Below, piece after piece: positions 5,185 through 9,122 of a DNA stretch of 9,122 nucleotides. Position 1 is the stretch's first letter; each line of letters opens with the position of its first letter. This stretch comes from Dehalococcoidia bacterium (GTDB lineage Bacteria; Chloroflexota; Dehalococcoidia; Dehalococcoidales; W498): positions 1-9,122 of the forward strand of contig JAUWEU010000020.1 in assembly GCA_030608125.1 (NCBI GenBank), in the 5' to 3' direction. Under the pieces are notes generated by a model that had not been told where the DNA came from, did not search any database, and saw only the letters and a list, made by a program, of their open reading frames with translations. Position numbers and translations under genes: made by a program.

Positions 5185-6843
5185 ATGACTAAGCCAAGAT
5201 TAAAAGTAATCCCTCTCGGTGGGCTAAGCGAAATCGGCAAGAATATGACGGTAATGGAATATGGGGAGGATATTATCATCATTGATGTCGGGCTTATGTT
5301 CCCCGGAGAGGATATGCTAGGCATCGACCTGGTAATCCCTGATATTAGCTACCTGCTAGAGAGACGAGAAAAAATAAGGGGGATAGTCATCACTCATGGG
5401 CATGAAGACCATATTGGTGCCTTACCCTACCTACTGCCCCAGCTTAATGTACCTGTTTATTCAACAAAGCTTACCCAGGGTCTCATCTCGGTCAAACTCA
5501 AAGAAAGAAAGGCACTCACCGGAGCCAGGCTTATAGTTGTACCTCCTGGGGGAGATGTTACCCTGGGGAAGTTCAAAGTAGAGTTCTTCCCTGTTTGCCA
5601 CAGCATACCTGACTCAGCAGGTTTAATCATATATACTCCAGTTGGCACCGTAGTTCATAGCGGAGATTTTAAGCTTGACTATACGCCAGTTGATGGCAAA
5701 CCAACTGACCTTTCTCGGCTGGCTCAACTAGGAGCGCAGGGAGTCTTGCTCCTCCTTTCTGATTCTACCTATGCTGAACTCCCCGGCTATACCCCGTCAG
5801 AGAGGGTGGTTGGTGAAACCCTGGACCATGTTATGGCTGATGCCCCAGGAAGGGTGATTGTAACTACCTTTGCCTCATTGGTCTCTCGTGTTCAGCAGGT
5901 CATTGATGCTGCGGCTAAACATCAGCGTCGCGTCTTTATTATTGGGCGCAGTATGACTGATATAGTTCGCATGGCACTGGAGTTAGGTTATCTTAATGCT
6001 CCTGATGGCGTATTGGCTCGGCTTGATGAACTTAAAGGTATACCCCATAATAAAGCTGTCCTTGTCACCACCGGAAGTCAAGGGGAGCCTACCTCAGCCC
6101 TGGTTCGTATTGCCAATCAAGACCACCGCCAGGTTCATATCATTCGTGGAGACACTGTAGTTATCTCAGCAACCCCTATTCCGGGTAATGAGGCACTAAT
6201 CAATAGAACAGTGGACAACCTTTTCAAGCAGGGGGCTCAGGTATTATACGATAAGGTAGCCCAGGTTCATGTCCATGGGCATGGTAGTCAGGAAGAGCTA
6301 AAACTGCTGCTAAATTTGGTCAAGCCAAAGTTCTTTATGCCTATCCATGGTGAATATCGTCACCTGAGTATTCATGCTAAATTAGCCGAATCAATAGGCA
6401 TCCCAAAGGAAAATACCTTCGTGCTGGAAGATGGCGATATACTTGAGCTTAACCCACAGGCAGGCAGGATAACCGGCAAAGTCAGTGCCGGTAATGTGTA
6501 TGTGGACGGTTTGAGCGTAGGTGATATTGGCAGCCTTGTTCTACGTAATAGAAGAATGCTATCAAGGGATGGAATAGTAGTGGTGATTATTGCCGTCAAC
6601 AAGCAAACCGGTAAGCTGGTGGGGCGTCCTGACATCGTATCACGGGGTTTTGTTGATACCAGAGAGTCCAAAGATATGATAGATGAGAGTCGTGACCTAG
6701 TGGCTCGTGCCCTAGACCGTAGTGGTGACCACCCTGCCGAGTGGGGTTTTGTCAATACTAAAGTTAGGGACATATTGAATAAGTTTTACTATGAGCAGAC
6801 TAAACGCCGTCCTATGATCCTTCCGGTTGTGGTAAAGGTGTAG
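5185..6843 (+). CDS. rnj: Ribonuclease J
   Basis: Metallo-beta-lactamase/beta-CASP ribonuclease with 5'-3' exonuclease and endonuclease activity in RNA processing and decay; cytoplasmic. From the ATG at 5185 it has 552 residues, matching the usual length of about 550. The N-terminus KVIPLGGLSEIGKNM (7-21) is typical. Zinc-site residues are visible in THGHEDHIGALPY (70-82: His71, His73, Asp75, His76), CHSIPDSAG (138-146, His139) and HSGDFKLD (158-165, Asp161). The beta-CASP part carries SDSTYAE (192-198), HGHGSQEE (364-371) and PIHGEYRHL (386-394, His388). The C-terminal domain ends with RRPMILPVVVKV. It starts 4 nt after udg and ends 6 nt before ftsK. It is a single member here; whether a second paralogue (J1/J2 pair) exists elsewhere cannot be seen. 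Confidence 0.95.
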   Translation: MTKPRLKVIPLGGLSEIGKNMTVMEYGEDIIIIDVGLMFPGEDMLGIDLVIPDISYLLERREKIRGIVITHGHEDHIGALPYLLPQLNVPVYSTKLTQGLISVKLKERKALTGARLIVVPPGGDVTLGKFKVEFFPVCHSIPDSAGLIIYTPVGTVVHSGDFKLDYTPVDGKPTDLSRLAQLGAQGVLLLLSDSTYAELPGYTPSERVVGETLDHVMADAPGRVIVTTFASLVSRVQQVIDAAAKHQRRVFIIGRSMTDIVRMALELGYLNAPDGVLARLDELKGIPHNKAVLVTTGSQGEPTSALVRIANQDHRQVHIIRGDTVVISATPIPGNEALINRTVDNLFKQGAQVLYDKVAQVHVHGHGSQEELKLLLNLVKPKFFMPIHGEYRHLSIHAKLAESIGIPKENTFVLEDGDILELNPQAGRITGKVSAGNVYVDGLSVGDIGSLVLRNRRMLSRDGIVVVIIAVNKQTGKLVGRPDIVSRGFVDTRESKDMIDESRDLVARALDRSGDHPAEWGFVNTKVRDILNKFYYEQTKRRPMILPVVVKV

Positions 6844-6849
6844 CTTTAT

Positions 6850-9012
6850 ATGACTAAAGGGGGAGCCAATATCAGGAGTAAATCCAGAAAAAAGCCGAGG
6901 AGAAAGTCGTGGTGGGGTCGGCTATTTCACTTTATGGCTCTGCCGCCGGTGCGGAGGCTTATACTCCTCGTCCTCATCGTGGCACTGCTATTCTGGCAAT
7001 GGTCAGCAGTAACTTTATGGGCTAATAATATTGCCGGTAATACCCTGAGGCTGTTTGGCTGGGGGCTAGTCCTTATAATCATAGCTCTGGGAACTTTGGT
7101 CTGGGTAATATGGCGACGGAAGCTATCCTCACTTATCTATCATTGGAATCAGTGGCTAGGTGGTATTGCCTTCATTCTAGCTGCCTGGGGAATACTAGCC
7201 CTCTTTAACCTGGGGGGTAGCTTCGGTCTAGCTATCATAGGTCAAGAGGATTTTATTGCCATCCTTTGGATATTGGGGTTTGTCATTATTGGCACTATTC
7301 TGGTAGCTCCTAGAGCTTGCTTCAGTCTGGTACTAAGTTTCTTCTCATGGTCGGGCAAGCAGTTGAAAAGACGACCGGCTTCTAGACCGACCCCTCAACA
7401 AGAGCCATCATTTCCCACGGTTCCGGCAACTCCTAAACCCGCCGAAATAGAACCGGAGAAGGAAATGGTAACCCCAATGCTTACTCCTACTCAGGCTCAA
7501 CAGGAACTAAAGCAGGTGGCTCAAGAGGTATGGAAAAAATATGGAGAATCATCGGCTTTAATTACCATTGACGGCTGGCGGTTGCCACCTATTGATATTC
7601 TGGATAGGGCTCCTGAAGTCGAGTTTAGTCAAGCCGATAATATGCAGAGAGCCAAGTTACTAGAGGAAGCTCTAGCCAGTTATGGCGTTGAGGCTAGGGT
7701 AGTGCAGATAAACGCTGGACCGACAGTTACCCAGTTTGGCGTGGAACCAGGCTGGGATAGAAAGCTAAAGGAAGTAAAGGAAAGGGATAGAGACGGAAGT
7801 GTTAAGGTGCGGCTGGAGGAGGTATCTAAGACAAGGGTCAAGGTAGAGAGAATTACTTCACTGGCTAATGATTTGGCTCTTGCCTTGGCGGCATCCAGTA
7901 TCAGGATTGAAGCTCCGGTGCCAGGTAAATCGGTAGTAGGCATTGAGGTGCCTAATACCATTTCAAGCTTGGTTAGTCTGCGAGGGGTAATAGAGACCAG
8001 CTCCTTCCAGAGAATAGAGTCCAAGTCTAAGCTAGCTCTGGCACTGGGCAAAGGTGCTGGCGGTGAGGCAATAGCTGCCGACCTGTCCAGGATGCCCCAC
8101 CTGCTTATCGCTGGGGCTACCGGAAGTGGCAAGACGGTTTGCTTAAATTCCATTGTCTGCTGTTTGCTACTATATAATACCCCTAATGAAGTCAAGTTTA
8201 TTATGATTGACCCCAAGCGGGTGGAGTTGACGCCATTCAATAGCATACCCCACCTGGCTGCGCCGGTTATAATTGACACTAACAAAGCCTTGAGCACACT
8301 GCGCTGGCTTAACCAGGAGATGGACAAGCGGTATCAACAATTGGCTACAGCCGGTGCCCGTAACATTGAAGGCTACAATAGAAATAAACAGGGGGAGGAG
8401 AAGCTCCCTTATTTAGTGTTAATCATCGATGAGCTTGCCGATTTAATGATGGCTGGCTTTGATGAGGTAGAGCATATCCTGTGCCGATTAGCCCAGCTTG
8501 CCCGGGCTACCGGCATTCACCTGGTCGTAGCTACTCAGCGCCCGTCAGTAGATGTGGTTACTGGCTTGATTAAGGCTAATTTCCCCACCCGCGTCAGCTT
8601 TGCTGTTACCTCTCAGGTAGATTCACGCACTATCCTTGATATGGGCGGTGCTGAAAAGCTACTGGGCAGGGGAGACATGCTCTATATGCCCACTGAAGCA
8701 GCTAAGCCCAAGCGTCTCCAGGGGTGCTATGTCTCTGATGCTGAGACAGAGAGGCTGGTTTATTTCTGGGGTAGCCAGCAAAGGGAAGAAGCTTCATTAA
8801 GGATTGAGGAGCTTGTCCCGTCTGTAGCCAGTGGCAGAAAAGGAGGCTTCCCCGAAGACCCACTACTGGAGGCAGCCAAACAACTGGCACGGGAGCATAA
8901 GCATATATCTACCTCTTTTTTGCAGCGGCGTTTACGCATCGGTTACCCCCGAGCCGCCCGCCTTATGGAACAGCTTGAGGAAGAGGGTAGTCGGGGGGAA
9001 GAAGAGAAGTAA
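6850..9012 (+). CDS. ftsK: FtsK/SpoIIIE-type DNA translocase
   Basis: Membrane-anchored, ATP-driven DNA pump that clears chromosomes from the division septum. The 720 residues comprise a basic N-terminus (RSKSRKKPRRK, 9-19); about four membrane segments (roughly 36-54, 66-88, 101-122, 134-153); a proline-rich linker (about 172-212); an alpha/beta motor with Walker A GATGSGKT (422-429), DPKRVEL (454-460), Walker B VLIIDELADL (523-532) and ATQRPSVDVVTGLIKANFP (561-579); and a winged-helix gamma domain (about 667-712) of the type that reads polar DNA sequences. The last residues, EEEGSRGEEEK, break the family pattern while the +1 frame restores it, so a frameshift near 8985-8998 is suspected. 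The ATG at 6850 is 9 nt after AAAGGTG. Identity is certain; the true C-terminus is not. Confidence 0.95.
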   Translation: MTKGGANIRSKSRKKPRRKSWWGRLFHFMALPPVRRLILLVLIVALLFWQWSAVTLWANNIAGNTLRLFGWGLVLIIIALGTLVWVIWRRKLSSLIYHWNQWLGGIAFILAAWGILALFNLGGSFGLAIIGQEDFIAILWILGFVIIGTILVAPRACFSLVLSFFSWSGKQLKRRPASRPTPQQEPSFPTVPATPKPAEIEPEKEMVTPMLTPTQAQQELKQVAQEVWKKYGESSALITIDGWRLPPIDILDRAPEVEFSQADNMQRAKLLEEALASYGVEARVVQINAGPTVTQFGVEPGWDRKLKEVKERDRDGSVKVRLEEVSKTRVKVERITSLANDLALALAASSIRIEAPVPGKSVVGIEVPNTISSLVSLRGVIETSSFQRIESKSKLALALGKGAGGEAIAADLSRMPHLLIAGATGSGKTVCLNSIVCCLLLYNTPNEVKFIMIDPKRVELTPFNSIPHLAAPVIIDTNKALSTLRWLNQEMDKRYQQLATAGARNIEGYNRNKQGEEKLPYLVLIIDELADLMMAGFDEVEHILCRLAQLARATGIHLVVATQRPSVDVVTGLIKANFPTRVSFAVTSQVDSRTILDMGGAEKLLGRGDMLYMPTEAAKPKRLQGCYVSDAETERLVYFWGSQQREEASLRIEELVPSVASGRKGGFPEDPLLEAAKQLAREHKHISTSFLQRRLRIGYPRAARLMEQLEEEGSRGEEEK

Positions 9013-9028
9013 GCCTGAACGCCGATGA
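8984..9028 (+). other. Out-of-frame continuation of the FtsK gamma domain (apparent frameshift)
   Basis: FtsK and SpoIIIE gamma domains commonly run on from the MEExG helix into a wing of the form (I/V)VGPxxGSKPREV. The annotated frame departs right after LEEEG. In the +1 frame the codons from 8987 read VVGGKKRSKPERR and stop at 9026-9028. One extra base near the GGG at 8985-8987 would give LEEEGVVGGKKRSKPERR. A G6 run at 8993-8998 is a second possible slip point. The cause may be a consensus error, a real mutation, or slippage during expression. Confidence 0.55.
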
Positions 9029-9041
9029 TGCTCAAAAGTTC

Positions 9042-9061
9042 GTTAGCAAAAATGTTAGCAA
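9042..9061 (+). repeat. Direct repeat GTTAGCAA, two copies 12 bp apart
   Basis: GTTAGCAA occurs at 9042-9049 and 9054-9061, start to start one base more than a helical turn. It lies between the ftsK stop and an AT-rich stretch. It could be a binding site for a dimeric regulator of the next gene outside the window, or a chance short repeat. Confidence 0.3.
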
Positions 9062-9089
9062 TTGTAATCTTTATTAAATATTATATAAG
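9062..9089 (+). promoter_or_regulatory. Weak rightward promoter candidate after ftsK
   Basis: TTGTAA (9062-9067) and TATAAG (9084-9089) are 16 bp apart in very AT-rich DNA. It directly follows the GTTAGCAA direct repeats. No ftsK terminator hairpin is visible in the 110 bp after the stop codon. The gene it would serve lies outside the window. Confidence 0.3.
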
Positions 9090-9122
9090 CACGAATTATT
9101 TTACGTAATTGTCAACTTATTG

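Noticed and set aside
6372..6773. 133-codon open frame on the minus strand inside rnj
   Set aside because: Antisense shadow of the conserved RNase J C-terminal region, Ser/Thr/Leu-rich with no domain.
7680..8327. 215-codon open frame on the minus strand inside ftsK
   Set aside because: It is antisense to the most conserved motor domain of ftsK, with no ribosome site and a composition typical of an antisense shadow.

Overview
The window looks like chromosomal housekeeping DNA from a bacterium, most likely of the Chloroflexota and possibly the class Dehalococcoidia. The reasons are a SecA with an insertion of about 30 residues before its [15 protein letters not shown] block, a type that as far as I remember occurs in Chloroflexota SecA; a class I PRPP synthetase with an unusual DIGISKRAR block; and family-4 UDG, RNase J and FtsK side by side. 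This placement comes from recognising protein features, not from a database search.

Layout. Positions 1-4162 hold a leftward cluster, transcribed glyA > prs > DUF2007-like gene > secA. secA runs off the left edge. The prs/DUF2007 and DUF2007/secA junctions each overlap by 8 nt, which suggests translational coupling. glyA and prs are separated by 186 bp holding a hairpin-rich repeat and a strong extended -10 promoter candidate for prs. From 4578 a rightward cluster runs udg (family-4 uracil-DNA glycosylase) > rnj (RNase J) > ftsK, with gaps of 4 and 6 nt. The 415-bp region between the divergent glyA and udg genes has a promoter candidate for each side, a compact G-quadruplex motif, and a second copy of the repeat. 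The last 110 bp after ftsK are AT-rich, with a short direct repeat and a weak rightward promoter candidate.

How the genes work together. The left cluster combines one-carbon metabolism (serine hydroxymethyltransferase), PRPP supply for nucleotides and amino acids, a small protein of unknown role, and the Sec export motor. The right cluster combines uracil repair, RNA processing and decay, and chromosome segregation. I see no defence system, prophage, CRISPR array, RNA gene or intact insertion sequence.

The parts that most repay a second look are the non-coding repeats and two protein ends. (1) Two same-orientation copies of a multi-hairpin repeat flank glyA. (2) A 28-bp palindromic unit between 9-bp direct repeats lies inside one copy. 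(3) A four-tract G3 quadruplex motif lies upstream of glyA. (4) The ftsK reading frame ends early, while the +1 frame carries what looks like the family's conserved C-terminus. (5) The UDG ends in a sequence resembling a sliding-clamp-binding peptide.
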